Assembly: GCF_000720325.1 (NCBI RefSeq)
Contig: NZ_JOJM01000027.1
Coordinates: 62,001-126,000, forward strand
Length of the DNA stretch: 64,000 bases
Origin: Streptomyces sp. NRRL B-1347
GTDB taxonomy: Bacteria > Actinomycetota > Actinomycetes > Streptomycetales > Streptomycetaceae
Reading direction: 5' to 3'
Positions 9,690-21,896 of this stretch are shown here, one piece after another. A model generated the notes under the pieces. That model saw nothing but the letters and a program-made list of their open reading frames with translations. It made no database searches and was not told the DNA's origin. Within the stretch, counting starts at the first letter, position 1, and each line of letters begins with the position of its first letter. Position numbers and translations under genes: made by a program.

Positions 9690-11246
9690 GTGACAACCTC
9701 TCAGTTAAGGCAAGATCAAAAGCCCGGCGCCGCCCGCCGGGAAGGACATCCCGGCGTGGCCCTCACCATCATCGCCGCCTGCCAACTCATGGTGGTCCTG
9801 GACGCGACGATTGTGAACATCGCGCTCCCGCACATCCAGGACGCGCTGGAGTTCTCGACGACGGACCTCACCTGGGTCGTCAGTGCGTACACCCTGACTT
9901 TCGGCGGGCTGCTGCTGCTCGGCGGCCGTGCCGGTGACATCCTCGGCCGCCGCAGGGTCTTCATGGCCGGCATCCTGCTCTTCACCCTCGCCTCGCTCCT
10001 CGGCGGATTCGCCCAGGAGCCGTGGCAACTCCTCGCGGCACGCGCCCTGCAGGGCGTCGGCGGCGCCATCGCGTCGCCCACGTCACTCGCGCTGATCACG
10101 ACGACGTTCCCCGAAGGTCCGGCGCGGAACCGCGCGTTCGGTGTGTTCGCCGCCGTCTCCGCGGGTGGCGGCGCCATCGGCCTGCTGGCGGGCGGCATGC
10201 TCACCGAGTGGCTCGACTGGCGCTGGGTGCTGTTCGTGAACGTCCCCATCGGTGTCCTGATCGCGTTCCTGACCCCCCTCTACATCAGCGAGTCCGAGCG
10301 GCACCCGGGCCGCTTCGACTTCGTGGGCGCCCTGACCTCGACCGCCGGTATGGCCTCGTTGGTCTACGGCTTCATCAGGGCGTCCGAGGAAGGCTGGCGC
10401 GACGGCCTCACGCTGGGGTCGTTCGGGGCGGCCGTCGTGCTGCTCCTGGCGTTCGCCCTCATCGAGAGCCGCGCCAAGGAGCCGATCACTCCGCTCAGGA
10501 TGTTCGCCGACCGCAACCGCTCGGGCACGTACGTGATCATGCTGAGCCTGGCCGCGGCGATGTTCGGCATGTTCTTCTTCATCGTGCTCTTCGTCCAGAA
10601 CGTCCTGGACTACACGCCCATCCAGGCGGGCCTGGCCTTCTTGCCCGTCACGGCCGCGATCGTGATCGGCGCGGGCCTCTCGCAGCGGCTGCTGCCGGTA
10701 CTCGGGCCCAAGCCGTTCATGGTGACGGGCTCGTCGATCGTCGCACTGGGGCTCGGTTGGCAGACGTTCATCACTCCGGACAGTTCGTACCTCGGTGGGG
10801 TACTCGGCCCGATGCTGCTGTTCGGCTTCGGCATGGGGCTGAACTTCGTGACCCTGACGCTGACGGCGGTCTCCGGAGTCGCCGTGCACGAGGCGGGCGC
10901 CGCGTCGGGCCTGCTCAACGCGACCCAGCAGGTGGGTGGCTCGCTCGGCCTCTCCATCCTGACCACGGTCTTCGGTACGGCGAGCCGGGACGAGGCCAAG
11001 GAGCAGATCCCGGACTTCATGGCGAAGGCCTCACCGGAGCAGAAGGCGGCCTTCGCCAAGTCCGGCGAGCTCCCGGCGCCGTGGGGTCATGAGGTGCTGT
11101 CCCAGGGCATCTCGACGGCCTTCCTTCCGGCCGTCGGCATGGCCGTGCTCGCCCTGGTGACCGCCCTGGTGGTCATCCGCGTGCGCAAGAGCGACCTGGA
11201 CGCGCTCGCGGGTACGGCGAGCGCCGCGGGCCCCTCCGGAGGCTGA
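9690..11246 (+). CDS. DHA2 family MFS efflux transporter (EmrB/QacA type)
   Basis: Fourteen-helix proton-driven drug exporter. The N-terminus shows the DHA2 signature VVLDATIVNIALPHIQ, then motif A-like GRAGDILGRRRVF, and PTSLALITTTFPEGPARNRAFGVF of motif C neighbourhood. 518 residues is the usual length. GTG 9690 starts the protein; codon 6 is TTA (9705-9707), followed by AGG, CAA, GAT and CAA, a cluster of codons rare in this genome. This suggests bldA dependence or slow early translation. Expression is likely released when the TetR protein binds its ligand; the ligand is unknown. Confidence 0.95.
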   Translation: MTTSQLRQDQKPGAARREGHPGVALTIIAACQLMVVLDATIVNIALPHIQDALEFSTTDLTWVVSAYTLTFGGLLLLGGRAGDILGRRRVFMAGILLFTLASLLGGFAQEPWQLLAARALQGVGGAIASPTSLALITTTFPEGPARNRAFGVFAAVSAGGGAIGLLAGGMLTEWLDWRWVLFVNVPIGVLIAFLTPLYISESERHPGRFDFVGALTSTAGMASLVYGFIRASEEGWRDGLTLGSFGAAVVLLLAFALIESRAKEPITPLRMFADRNRSGTYVIMLSLAAAMFGMFFFIVLFVQNVLDYTPIQAGLAFLPVTAAIVIGAGLSQRLLPVLGPKPFMVTGSSIVALGLGWQTFITPDSSYLGGVLGPMLLFGFGMGLNFVTLTLTAVSGVAVHEAGAASGLLNATQQVGGSLGLSILTTVFGTASRDEAKEQIPDFMAKASPEQKAAFAKSGELPAPWGHEVLSQGISTAFLPAVGMAVLALVTALVVIRVRKSDLDALAGTASAAGPSGG

Positions 11247-11253
11247 GGCCAGC

Positions 11254-11305
11254 CACGTGCGTGCCGGACCGTCCGCTGCGGCGAGGCGGACCTGGCACGC
11301 ACGTG
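11254..11305. terminator. Compound hairpin terminator
   Basis: Outer 12-bp perfect stem CACGTGCGTGCC (11254-11265) with GGCACGCACGTG (11294-11305), with an inner GTCCGC/GCGGAC stem. It follows the MFS stop by 8 bp and faces the convergent gene ending at 11427. Confidence 0.7.
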
Positions 11306-11426
11306 AGTCGTCGGTCCCACCGGCGAGGCATCCGGAACGCCGCAGCCCTATCCGCGGCCCCTCCCAGGCACGGCAACCGATCCGCCTCGCCCCGGGCACG
11401 CCCTCCATGGAGGAGACGGCCCAGCG

Positions 11427-12332
11427 TCAGCCAGCCTCGGTCGGCACCCAATCAGGCAGTGCCTCTGTCCGCTCCAGCCACAGCGTCGGCGGCTTCCCAC
11501 CGGCGGCCGCCACGACCCCTCCGACGATGGCGCAGGTGGTGTCCATGTCGCCGCCCACAGCTGCGGTGGCCCAGAACGCCCGCTCGTAGTCGTCCAGCGC
11601 GCGGGCCGCCGACCACAGCGCGAACGGCACCGTGTCATGCGCGGTCGTACGGCGACCGCATCCGAGGACGGCGGCGACGGTCCCGGCGTCGTCGTAGTCG
11701 AGCATGTCCCGGGCCCTACGAAGGCCTGCGCCCACGGCGCTGCGGGGCACCAGGGCGATGACGCCGTCGAGGAGCGCCTTGGAGGTCGGCGGCCCTGCCG
11801 GGTCGGCCGCAAGCGCGGCCGCGGCGGCGACCGCCATGGCCCCGACGACGGCCTCCCTGTGCTGGTGGGTCGTATAGGCCGAGATCTCCGCCTGGTGCGT
11901 GGCCTGCTCCGGGTCGGTGGCGTACCAGGCGCCGAGCGGCGCGATCCGCATGGACGCGCCGTTGCCCCAGGAGCCCTGTCCCTTGAACAGGGCGGAGGCC
12001 AGCTCACGCCAGTCCCCGCCGCTCCGGATCTGGTCGAGGAGACGGGTGACGGCCGGGCCGTACCCCCGGTCCACGTCATGGTGCTCGGCGAAGGAGCGGG
12101 CCAGCGCGTCCTGGTCGACGCGGCCGTGCTTGGTGAGGACGGCCAGCACGGAGCACGCCATCTCGGTGTCGTCGGTCCAGGGCCAGGGACCGTCCGGCAG
12201 CTCGCGCCGTTTGAGCAGTGGATAGCGGGCGGGCGTGAAGAACTGGGAGCCCAGCGCGTCTCCCACGGCCAGGCCGCGCAGGCTCGCCAGGGCGCGGTCC
12301 AGGCGCCGGTCGGGAGAGAGGTCAGCGGTCAT
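11427..12332 (-). CDS. ADP-ribosylglycohydrolase family protein
   Basis: Predicted hydrolase removing ADP-ribose from protein or small-molecule substrates (DraG/ARH fold). The family metal sites are visible: GLAVGDALGSQF near residue 21, WTDDTEMAC near residue 52, and GGDMDTTCAIVGG near residue 260, supplying Asp/Thr ligands for two Mg ions. Normal length, 301 residues. It starts 12 bp after the histidine phosphatase stop and so is likely the third gene of the ABC-F operon. Target unknown. Confidence 0.92.
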   Translation of the reverse strand: MTADLSPDRRLDRALASLRGLAVGDALGSQFFTPARYPLLKRRELPDGPWPWTDDTEMACSVLAVLTKHGRVDQDALARSFAEHHDVDRGYGPAVTRLLDQIRSGGDWRELASALFKGQGSWGNGASMRIAPLGAWYATDPEQATHQAEISAYTTHQHREAVVGAMAVAAAAALAADPAGPPTSKALLDGVIALVPRSAVGAGLRRARDMLDYDDAGTVAAVLGCGRRTTAHDTVPFALWSAARALDDYERAFWATAAVGGDMDTTCAIVGGVVAAAGGKPPTLWLERTEALPDWVPTEAG

Positions 12333-12344
12333 CGCCCTGTCACT

Positions 12345-13004
12345 CTATCCGGTGATGCCGTACGGCTCCGGCTCACGCCAGCGCTCGAACGGTCGGTCGA
12401 GTGTGTACTTGCCGTTCTCCCCGAGCAGCAGCGTCCGCGTCTCGCCGTTGCCCGGGTTGGACAGCGATTCGAAGTCGGCCACCGTCCAGTGGAACCAGCG
12501 CATGCAGAACAGGCGCATGGTCAGCCCGTGCGTGACGAGCAGGACGTTCGGCGGGTGATCGGGGGCCTCGAAGCTGCGGTAGAGGCTCTCCAGGAAGGAT
12601 CCGACCCGGTCGTAGACATCGGCTCCCGACTCGCCCTGGGCGAAGCGGTAGAAGAAGTGCCCGTAGGCGTCGCGGTAAGCCTTCTGGAGCCGGACGTCGT
12701 CCCGGTCCTGCCAGTTCCCCCAGTCCTGTTCCCTCAGCCGGGGCTCCTCTCGTACGCGCACCTGCTGGGGTTCCAGGTGGAAGGCCCGCAAGGTGTCGTG
12801 GGTGCGGCGGTACGGCGAGACGTACACGCTGACCCGTTCCTGGCCGAAGAGCTCCCGCAGCCCTTTCCCGGTCTCCTCGGCTTGGCGCCACCCCGTCTCG
12901 GTCAGGGCGAGCGCGTGGTCAGGCTCGCGCTCGTACACGGTGTCGTCGGCGTTTCCTGCCGACTCGCCGTGCCGGACGAGGACGATGCGCCGCGGTCGTG
13001 CCAT
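12345..13004 (-). CDS. Histidine phosphatase family protein
   Basis: Phosphoglycerate-mutase-like phosphatase. The catalytic RHG motif is at the start (IVLVRHGESAGNADDTVYE, His about 12). YVSPYRRTHDTL and LLVTHGLTMRLF supply the second Arg and His of the active site. 219 residues. It lies 34 bp after the ABC-F gene and 12 bp before the ADP-ribosylglycohydrolase gene, same strand. Substrate cannot be told from sequence. Confidence 0.92.
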   Translation of the reverse strand: MARPRRIVLVRHGESAGNADDTVYEREPDHALALTETGWRQAEETGKGLRELFGQERVSVYVSPYRRTHDTLRAFHLEPQQVRVREEPRLREQDWGNWQDRDDVRLQKAYRDAYGHFFYRFAQGESGADVYDRVGSFLESLYRSFEAPDHPPNVLLVTHGLTMRLFCMRWFHWTVADFESLSNPGNGETRTLLLGENGKYTLDRPFERWREPEPYGITG

Positions 13005-13038
13005 GGGTCGACCCTAGATCGGCCGCTGCGGGCATGGG

Positions 13039-14649
13039 TCAGCCGGGTAGCCGGCCGGACTCCATCCGGCGTATTCGGCCGGTGAAACGGCTCCGGAGGA
13101 GTCGGTCGTGCGAGACGACCACCAGGGCGCCGGTCCACCGGTCGAGGGCCTGCTCCAGCTCCTCGACCAGCGTGAGGGCCAGATGGTTGGCCGGTTCGTC
13201 GAGCAGGAGCAGATCGGCGGGGCGGGCGAGCAGCCGCGCGAGGGCGAGCCTGCGGCGCTGCCCGGCCGACAGCGATCCCACGGGAACGTGCAGGTCGCGG
13301 GGCCGGAACAGACCATAGGACAGGAGCAGTTCGGCCTGTTCCTCCTCGGTGAGCGGCAGGCCTCTGCCGAAGGTCTCGAGCACCCGCTCGGCGGGGCGGC
13401 GCACCGGGATCTCCTGGGCGAGGTAGCCGATGCGGCCGCGGCGGACGACCGTGCCCTCGTCCGGTTCGAGTACGCCCGCCAAGGTGCGCAGGAGCGTGGA
13501 CTTCCCGGCGCCGTTGCCCCCGTGGACGAGCAGGTGCTCACCTGCGGAGACCGTGAGCTCCGGTACCTGGAGGCGGTCTCCGATCCGCACGTCCCGGAGC
13601 GTCACCAGAGGCCCTTCGACCGCTCCGGCCGCGGGGCGCGCGGTGAACCGCAGCGGCTCCGGCGGCTTGGGCACGGGCTGCTCGTGCAGGCGGCGAAGCC
13701 GCTCCTGGGCATTGCGGACGCGGCTCGCGATGGATGCCTGCACCCGGCCTCCGGCCCGGTCGTACGCCATCTTGTTGTTGTCCTTCATGGCACGGCCTCC
13801 GGCCACGGCGTGGGCCGTGGTCGCCGTGAACTCTTCGAGACGCCGCACTTCCTCGCACCACTCGGCGTGGGCCTGCTCCCAGCGCTGCCGGGCGGCAGCG
13901 CGCTCGGCGAGCAGCCCCCGATAGCCGTCCCCGTAGCGCACGACTGCGCGGCGGGCTTCGTCCACTTCGAGGATCGCGGTGGCGACGCGCTCCAGGAACG
14001 TGCGGTCGTGCGAGACCGCGACGACTGTGCCCCGGTGGGCGAGCAGGGCGGTCTCCAACCAGTCCAGCGCGCTTTCGTCGAGGTGGTTGGTGGGCTCGTC
14101 GAGGAACATCACCTCAGGTGCCGCGGCGATCAGGCAGGCCAGTCCGAGTCTCGCCTGCTCACCGCCGGACAGGCTGCCCAGACGGCGGTCTCGGTCGATG
14201 TGTGCGAGCCCGAGTCCGTGCATGGCCTTGTCGACGCGCGCGTCGGCCTCATAGCCACCGCGCAGTTCGAAGGCGGTGAGCAGGTCGCCGTACTCCTCCA
14301 GCACCGTGCCGGATGCCGCTTCGAGGTCCGCTTCGAGGTCGCGCAGGCGTCGCTCCATGGAGCGCAGGTCGGCCAGAGCGGCGTCGATCGCATCGCCGAC
14401 GCTGCGGTCGGCGGGCAACTGGGGTGTCTGCGCCAGAAACCCGGCGCCTCCCTCAGCGACCGTCACCGCCTCGCCCTCATCGGGGTGCGTACGCCCCGCG
14501 AGGAGGTGCAGGAGCGTGGACTTGCCTGCGCCGTTCTCCCCGACGATCCCCACGCGCTCCCCCGGGCGCACGGTGAAGGAGACATCGTCGAACAGCAGAC
14601 GGTCACCCCTGGTCTTGGTCACGTCGCGCACTGAGATCTGAGTAGGCAT
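13039..14649 (-). CDS. ABC-F family ATP-binding protein (ribosome-protection type)
   Basis: Soluble twin-ATPase protein with no membrane segments. NBD1 has [16 protein letters not shown] and signature [15 protein letters not shown]2 has [10 protein letters not shown] and [18 protein letters not shown]; both have LDEP. The inter-domain linker (~residues 250-330) is basic and helical. Length (536 residues) and wording resemble the TlrC/CarA/OleB/SrmB macrolide-protection ABC-F proteins of antibiotic producers. ATG 14649 is preferred because GGGGG ends six bases before it. Divergent from a TetR gene with a 22-bp palindrome between, suggesting antibiotic-inducible control. Resistance role is inferred. 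Confidence 0.9.
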   Translation of the reverse strand: MPTQISVRDVTKTRGDRLLFDDVSFTVRPGERVGIVGENGAGKSTLLHLLAGRTHPDEGEAVTVAEGGAGFLAQTPQLPADRSVGDAIDAALADLRSMERRLRDLEADLEAASGTVLEEYGDLLTAFELRGGYEADARVDKAMHGLGLAHIDRDRRLGSLSGGEQARLGLACLIAAAPEVMFLDEPTNHLDESALDWLETALLAHRGTVVAVSHDRTFLERVATAILEVDEARRAVVRYGDGYRGLLAERAAARQRWEQAHAEWCEEVRRLEEFTATTAHAVAGGRAMKDNNKMAYDRAGGRVQASIASRVRNAQERLRRLHEQPVPKPPEPLRFTARPAAGAVEGPLVTLRDVRIGDRLQVPELTVSAGEHLLVHGGNGAGKSTLLRTLAGVLEPDEGTVVRRGRIGYLAQEIPVRRPAERVLETFGRGLPLTEEEQAELLLSYGLFRPRDLHVPVGSLSAGQRRRLALARLLARPADLLLLDEPANHLALTLVEELEQALDRWTGALVVVSHDRLLRSRFTGRIRRMESGRLPG

Positions 14650-14695
14650 GGACATCCCCCGCTTTCGCACAACTCGCATCCACCCGGCAACAAGC

Positions 14696-14717
14696 TAATG
14701 CAACGCTTGTCGCATTA
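14696..14717. promoter_or_regulatory. Putative TetR operator between ABC-F and TetR genes
   Basis: Imperfect 22-bp palindrome with arms TAATGC (14696-14701) and GCATTA (14712-14717) and partly symmetric interior. A related half-site, GCTAACGCAAC at 14742-14752, repeats the left arm GCTAATGCAAC (14694-14704). It lies 46 bp before the ABC-F start. Confidence 0.6.
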
Positions 14718-14800
14718 CGATGAGTGTGACACGGCGGCCTCGCTAACGCAACAGAAGTAGTGATTGGATGTCCACTCATAATCTGCGCAGAGGGAGAGCG

Positions 14801-15838
14801 ATGACAGACGAGACCGTTCCTGCTGGTCAGGGTCGCGAGACCAGACACATGAACAAGTCCGGGCGGGCTGGCGCGGCCGATCGATCCAGTGCGGCTGATC
14901 GATCCGACACAGGCGATCGATCGGACACGGGCGGGAGGTCAGACACGGGCGGGGAGTCCGGCACGTGCGGGGAGTCCGGCGCGGCCCGAGGGTCCGACAT
15001 GGCCGGAAGGTCCGGCACGGCTCGGGGGTCCGGTCGATCCGGCGCAGCCGGGCAGGCGACACGAAGCGCCGCCCCCTCACCGCGCAGAGGCAAGCCGACG
15101 AGCCGAGCCCGGGCAAACGACACAGCTTCCGACCGGGTGGACGACGCCACTGCCGACCAGCCCGACGCAGGCGCCGCCGAAGCGGCCCCGAACCCCGCAG
15201 CCCCGCGCCCCGCCCCCGGCACCAGCCGCCCCGGCGGACGCACCGCCCGCACCCGCGCGGCAGTGCGCGACGCGGTACTGAGCGGCCTGGGCGACCACGG
15301 CTACCCCGGCCTCACCATCGAGTACGTGGCGGAGCACTCCGGCGTCCACAAGACGACGCTCTACCGCCGCTGGGGCGGTCTGGAAGGGCTGGTGGCCGAC
15401 GCCCTGGACATGGCGGGCGAGGACACCTGGACGCCACCGGACACCGGCACACTGGAGGGCGATCTGCGCGCACTCGCCCGCGAGGTCGTGGACGCGTTCG
15501 ACGACCCGTCGAAGGCGGCCGCGCCGACCGCGTTCATCGCCGCGGCCTTCCAGTCCCCCCGCGCGGCCGATGCCCTGCGCGCGTTCTACACCGAGCGGTT
15601 CACGCGCTGCGAGGCCGTGATCGCGCGCGCGGTCGCGCGCGGTGAGGCGACGGCGGACACCGACGCGGCGGCGCTCGTCCGGGCCGTGTCCGCGCCGCTC
15701 ATGCTGCGCCTGTTCATCACCCGGGAGCCCATCGACACCGCGCTCGCCGATCAGTCGGCAGCCGCGGCGGTGGCCGCCACGCGCGCGGGGGCGTTCGACC
15801 GGCCCGGCGACCGACCCAGTACCCCGGAGAACCGCTGA
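14801..15838 (+). CDS. TetR family regulator with long repetitive N-terminal tail
   Basis: Predicted repressor of the divergent ABC-F operon. ATG 14801 follows AGGGAGAG with two bases between. The TetR DNA-binding domain begins only at residue ~145 (LTIEYVAEHSGVHKTTLYRRW). The ~140 residues before it are disordered and contain 6-residue repeats of the type DRSDTG/GRSDTG/GESGTC. A normal TetR is ~200 residues, and the part from residue 145 is of that length. A start nearer the HTH is possible, but no ATG/GTG with a good ribosome site stands out there. Confidence 0.82.
   Translation: MTDETVPAGQGRETRHMNKSGRAGAADRSSAADRSDTGDRSDTGGRSDTGGESGTCGESGAARGSDMAGRSGTARGSGRSGAAGQATRSAAPSPRRGKPTSRARANDTASDRVDDATADQPDAGAAEAAPNPAAPRPAPGTSRPGGRTARTRAAVRDAVLSGLGDHGYPGLTIEYVAEHSGVHKTTLYRRWGGLEGLVADALDMAGEDTWTPPDTGTLEGDLRALAREVVDAFDDPSKAAAPTAFIAAAFQSPRAADALRAFYTERFTRCEAVIARAVARGEATADTDAAALVRAVSAPLMLRLFITREPIDTALADQSAAAAVAATRAGAFDRPGDRPSTPENR
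14880..15045. repeat. Degenerate 18-bp tandem repeat in tetR 5' region
   Basis: About nine units of 18 bp, encoding hexapeptides DRSSAA, DRSDTG, DRSDTG, GRSDTG, GESGTC, GESGAA, RGSDMA, GRSGTA, RGSGRS. The first units share GATCGATC cores. The unit length keeps the frame, pointing to slippage-driven expansion inside the coding region. Confidence 0.75.
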
Positions 15839-16035
15839 CACCTCGGCCGCCACGCGCGCGTGGTGCTCGCCAGGCGCTGGCGTTGCCGTCACTGGCGGAC
15901 TACGCGCCCAAAGGGCTCGCCCTCAGTAAGGCCCGGCCCTCCGGGCAGCACCTCAGTGGGGCTTGCGTGCGCTCCGGGCAGCAGCCTGCCGCAGGTCCCA
16001 AGAAGCCCCCGGCTCCGAGGCCGTGGCCAACCGCG

Positions 16036-16641
16036 TCACACCGTCCAGGACGGCTCCAGCTCCACGACATCACCCGCGAGCGCCGCGACATCGGCCTCCG
16101 TCTGCGCGCGCAGCGAGAGCCGTTCCACCCGCTCGGCGCGGTACTTGCCGTGCTCGGCGGCGGACTGCCACATCGACAGGACCAGGAATTCGTGCCCGGG
16201 GGCTTCTCCGAAGAGCCCTCGGACCATCCCCGGCGAGCCGGCCATCGCCGGGTTCCAGACCTTCTCCTGCATCAGCGCGAAGTGTTCGACCCGCTCCTCA
16301 TGGACACGGCAGTGCGCCACGCGCACCACGTCGGCGTCCGTGAAGCGCGGCTCGAAGCCTGTCTTCACGTCGAAACGGTGGTCGAACAGTTTGACCTGGA
16401 TGTCTCTGTAGGTGCCCACCTGCGCCGACGCGAGCCGGTCGTGCGAGCGCGCCATGAAGGAGTCGTAGAAGGCGCGGCCCTCCCAGAACGCGAAGATGTG
16501 CGCCACGTTCGGCCGACCACGACTCCATCCCCCGCCCTGTCCCCGAAAACCCGGCTCCCCCAGAAGCCCCGCCCACTTTCGCTGCGCCCGCTCGAATCCC
16601 CGGCGGTCCACGACGGTGCAGCGAATCCACTTGACCAGCAC
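16036..16641 (-). CDS. YdbC/DUF4937 family protein
   Basis: Protein of unknown function resembling the YdbC/DUF4937 family, which has an antibiotic-monooxygenase-like ferredoxin fold. Starts MLVKWIRCTVVDRRGFERAQ from GTG 16641 and contains VAHIFAFWEGRAFYDSFMA, followed by a second repeat-like half ending in HEFLVLSMWQSAAEHGKY. 201 residues. It lies 33 bp downstream of the NAT gene on the same strand, so the two are probably cotranscribed. Confidence 0.82.
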   Translation of the reverse strand: MLVKWIRCTVVDRRGFERAQRKWAGLLGEPGFRGQGGGWSRGRPNVAHIFAFWEGRAFYDSFMARSHDRLASAQVGTYRDIQVKLFDHRFDVKTGFEPRFTDADVVRVAHCRVHEERVEHFALMQEKVWNPAMAGSPGMVRGLFGEAPGHEFLVLSMWQSAAEHGKYRAERVERLSLRAQTEADVAALAGDVVELEPSWTV

Positions 16642-16674
16642 CGCGCCATCGTACGGTGCGGCGCGTGGCGCGGG

Positions 16675-17493
16675 TCACGCTCCCGGGTAGTGCCCCCGGA
16701 TCAGGTCAGCGAGCTCCTCGTCGCTGAGCTCGATACCGAACTCGCGCACGAGGACGTCCCCCAACTCGCCTCCGGTTACGCCTCGTTTCTCCAGTTCGCC
16801 GTCGGGGGCTGTGACAGCCAGCTCCGTGCCGGTCAGCCGAAGACGCGCCTCCGGGGTGGCCTTTTGCAGGATGGGACGGCGGACGAAGGGGGACGTGGGG
16901 TGGGTGGAGATGTAGTGGTTCATGACGGCGTAGTCGACGGGAAGGCACGGGGTCGACGTGTACGAGTAGAGGTCGAACCAGCCGTCGGGGTGCTCGGTCC
17001 GCAGCACCATCGCTCCGTCCTCGCCCTTCAGGCTGAACCGCCATGCTCCTTGGCGCTCTTCGACGCCGTCGCGCATCAGGAGGGGCTCGAGCAGCCCTTC
17101 GCCGCCGAAGCCGACGTCGCAGTGCCACTGCTCACCGTCCGCCTCGACCTTCAGGAGCATGTGCGTCACCGGGCGCACAGACGACGATCCCGCCCTGATG
17201 CGGGCGCCGAGTCCCGTCACGGAGAAGCCGAAGCGTTCGAGCGCCGCAGCGAACAACAGGTTCTGTTCGTAGCAGTAGCCGCCGCGCCTGCGGCGCACCA
17301 TCTTGTCCTGCAGAGCGGCCACGTCCAGCAGGACGGGACGGCCGAGCATGATCTCGAGGTTCTCGAAAGGGATGGCCGTCACGTGGGCACGGTGCAGCGC
17401 ACGCAGCGTCGCCAGATCCGGGTTCGTCTCCCCCTGGTAGGCGATCCTGGCCAGATAGGCCTCGACGTCCAGTTCCTTCTCGTTCCATGTCAC
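16675..17493 (-). CDS. Arylamine N-acetyltransferase
   Basis: Transfers an acetyl group from acetyl-CoA to arylamines or hydrazines. The catalytic triad is complete: Cys74 in RRGGYCYEQN, His111 in VTHMLLK and Asp126 in CDVGFGG. Also IPFENLEIMLGRPV near residue 41. 272 residues is the normal length. Likely first gene of an operon with the DUF4937 gene. Physiological substrate unknown. Confidence 0.95.
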   Translation of the reverse strand: MTWNEKELDVEAYLARIAYQGETNPDLATLRALHRAHVTAIPFENLEIMLGRPVLLDVAALQDKMVRRRRGGYCYEQNLLFAAALERFGFSVTGLGARIRAGSSSVRPVTHMLLKVEADGEQWHCDVGFGGEGLLEPLLMRDGVEERQGAWRFSLKGEDGAMVLRTEHPDGWFDLYSYTSTPCLPVDYAVMNHYISTHPTSPFVRRPILQKATPEARLRLTGTELAVTAPDGELEKRGVTGGELGDVLVREFGIELSDEELADLIRGHYPGA

Positions 17494-17612
17494 GGAACAA
17501 TGATCACCACGGGGGCGCTCGATGCAAAGCCAAGGATCATGACGCCGTTGTCAGTGGGAAGCCTTAGCGTGTCCGTAGCACTGGCAACCGGCCGACGGTG
17601 AGGGGGAGTTCG

Positions 17613-18143
17613 GTGAGCAACATCAGGAAGGGGCTGACGAAGGTCGAGGTCGGCCTGAGATGGGACCCGAGCCCTCTCGGTACCGCGGCCCACGACCTGG
17701 ACATCGTCGCCGCGACGTACACCGCCGATGACCCCTACGGCAGCCCCGCCTACCTCGTGCACTTCGACAGCCGCTCCCCGGACGGCACGATCACGCTCAG
17801 CAGGGACAGCAAGACCGGCCAGGGTTTCGGCTACGACGAGGTCATGGTCCTGGAGCTGGCGAGGCTCGCCGAGAGGTACGTGCGCGTGGTGGTCGGCGTG
17901 GCCATCCAGCAGCCTCCGGAAGGCAGGGTCTTCGGGGACATAGTGAATGCCTCGGTCCGGATCCGGGAGGGGTACACGGACCTCGTCGAGCACGACTTCA
18001 CGGAGGTGGCCGGTTCCACGGCCTCCGTGGTCGCCGAGTTCGCCCGGGATCAGCCGGGCGGGCCCTGGGCGTTCCGCGAGCTGCTCCGCGGCTTCGACAC
18101 CGACCTGGCGTCCTTCACGTCCGCCATGGGCGGCGTCCGCTGA
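17613..18143 (+). CDS. TerD family protein
   Basis: Calcium-binding stress-response protein family (tellurite-resistance TerD). Starts MSNIRKGLTKVEVGLRWDPS; the acidic Ca-binding loops are seen around DLDIVAATYTADD and EVMVLELARLAERY. GTG 17613 has GAGGGGGAG upstream; an upstream GTG at 17598 would give five extra residues without a site. 176 residues. Standalone gene, no other ter genes nearby. Confidence 0.9.
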   Translation: MSNIRKGLTKVEVGLRWDPSPLGTAAHDLDIVAATYTADDPYGSPAYLVHFDSRSPDGTITLSRDSKTGQGFGYDEVMVLELARLAERYVRVVVGVAIQQPPEGRVFGDIVNASVRIREGYTDLVEHDFTEVAGSTASVVAEFARDQPGGPWAFRELLRGFDTDLASFTSAMGGVR

Positions 18144-18149
18144 GAACGC

Positions 18150-18189
18150 GATGAGGGGCGGCGGACCCAAAGGCCCGCCGCCCCTCATC
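18150..18189. terminator. Bidirectional terminator, TerD gene / nrdJ
   Basis: Perfect 15-bp stem, GATGAGGGGCGGCGG (18150-18164) with CCGCCGCCCCTCATC (18175-18189), and a 10-base loop. It lies between the converging stops at 18143 and 18206. Confidence 0.85.
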
Positions 18190-18205
18190 TCACGGCGTCA
18201 TGCGG

Positions 18206-21097
<2,892 letters not shown>

Positions 21098-21232
21098 GCC
21101 GCCTCCCTGTATCAGGCTAAAACGCCCTGAAGTGCCGCGTTCTTCCCGCAGCACGGTGTGTGTCTTGCGTCGCGAGCGCCTCTGGGCGCCTCGCGACAGG
21201 TCTGGTTCGCCGCCGAACCGTCGGTCCGACGG

Positions 21233-21787
21233 TCAGTCGGCGGCAGTGGCAGGCTGCGGGACTTCTGCAGTCCCTCCGGGCCCGCGGCCGGTCGCGGCAC
21301 GCTCCGCGCCGGAGCTGTCCGGCGCGCGGTCACCCCGCTCCTCGCACCGGTCCCTCAGCTCCACGATCGCGGCCTCGAAGTCCTCGAGCGAATCGAACGC
21401 CCGGTACACGGACGCGAAGCGCAGATAGGCGACGAGGTCGAGCTCCTGCAGCGGACCGAGTATGGCGAGGCCCACGTCATGAGTGGTCAGTTCGGCGCTG
21501 CCCGTGGCCCGCACCGCTTCCTCGACCCGCTGGCCCAGCTGAGCCAGCGCGTCCTCCGTCACCGGTCGCCCCTGGCATGCCTTGCGGACGCCATTGATGA
21601 CCTTGGTACGGCTGAAGGGTTCGGTCACGCCGCTGCGCTTGACCACCATCAGTGAGCACGTCTCCACCGTCGTGAAACGGCGCGAGCAGTCCGGGCACTG
21701 ACGGCGCCTGCGGATCGACGTGCCGTCATCGGTGGTGCGGCTGTCGACTACGCGGCTGTCGGGGTGCCTGCAGAAGGGGCAGTGCAT
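21233..21787 (-). CDS. nrdR: Transcriptional repressor NrdR
   Basis: Zinc-ribbon/ATP-cone repressor that senses (d)ATP and represses ribonucleotide reductase genes. The zinc ribbon is Cys3, Cys6, Cys31, Cys34 ([17 protein letters not shown] start). The ATP cone follows from about residue 46 ([20 protein letters not shown]). 184 residues including a disordered tail. ATG 21787 has GGAG five bases upstream. Upstream lie two NrdR-box-like sites, consistent with autoregulation of a nrdR-nrdJ operon. Confidence 0.97.
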   Translation of the reverse strand: MHCPFCRHPDSRVVDSRTTDDGTSIRRRRQCPDCSRRFTTVETCSLMVVKRSGVTEPFSRTKVINGVRKACQGRPVTEDALAQLGQRVEEAVRATGSAELTTHDVGLAILGPLQELDLVAYLRFASVYRAFDSLEDFEAAIVELRDRCEERGDRAPDSSGAERAATGRGPGGTAEVPQPATAAD

Positions 21788-21896
21788 GGAACTCCAACCC
21801 TCCTTCACGGCACGACTCACAAGCCTCTGCGGACCCTTGAGGCCCTCGAAGCAGCCCCAAGCATAGGCGATGCCAGACCCCCCGAAGGACCGGGGA

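Noticed and set aside
21098..21232. B12 riboswitch before nrdJ
   Set aside because: No B12-box sequence is visible in the 135-bp nrdR-nrdJ gap; the NrdR-type sites upstream of nrdR explain regulation better.
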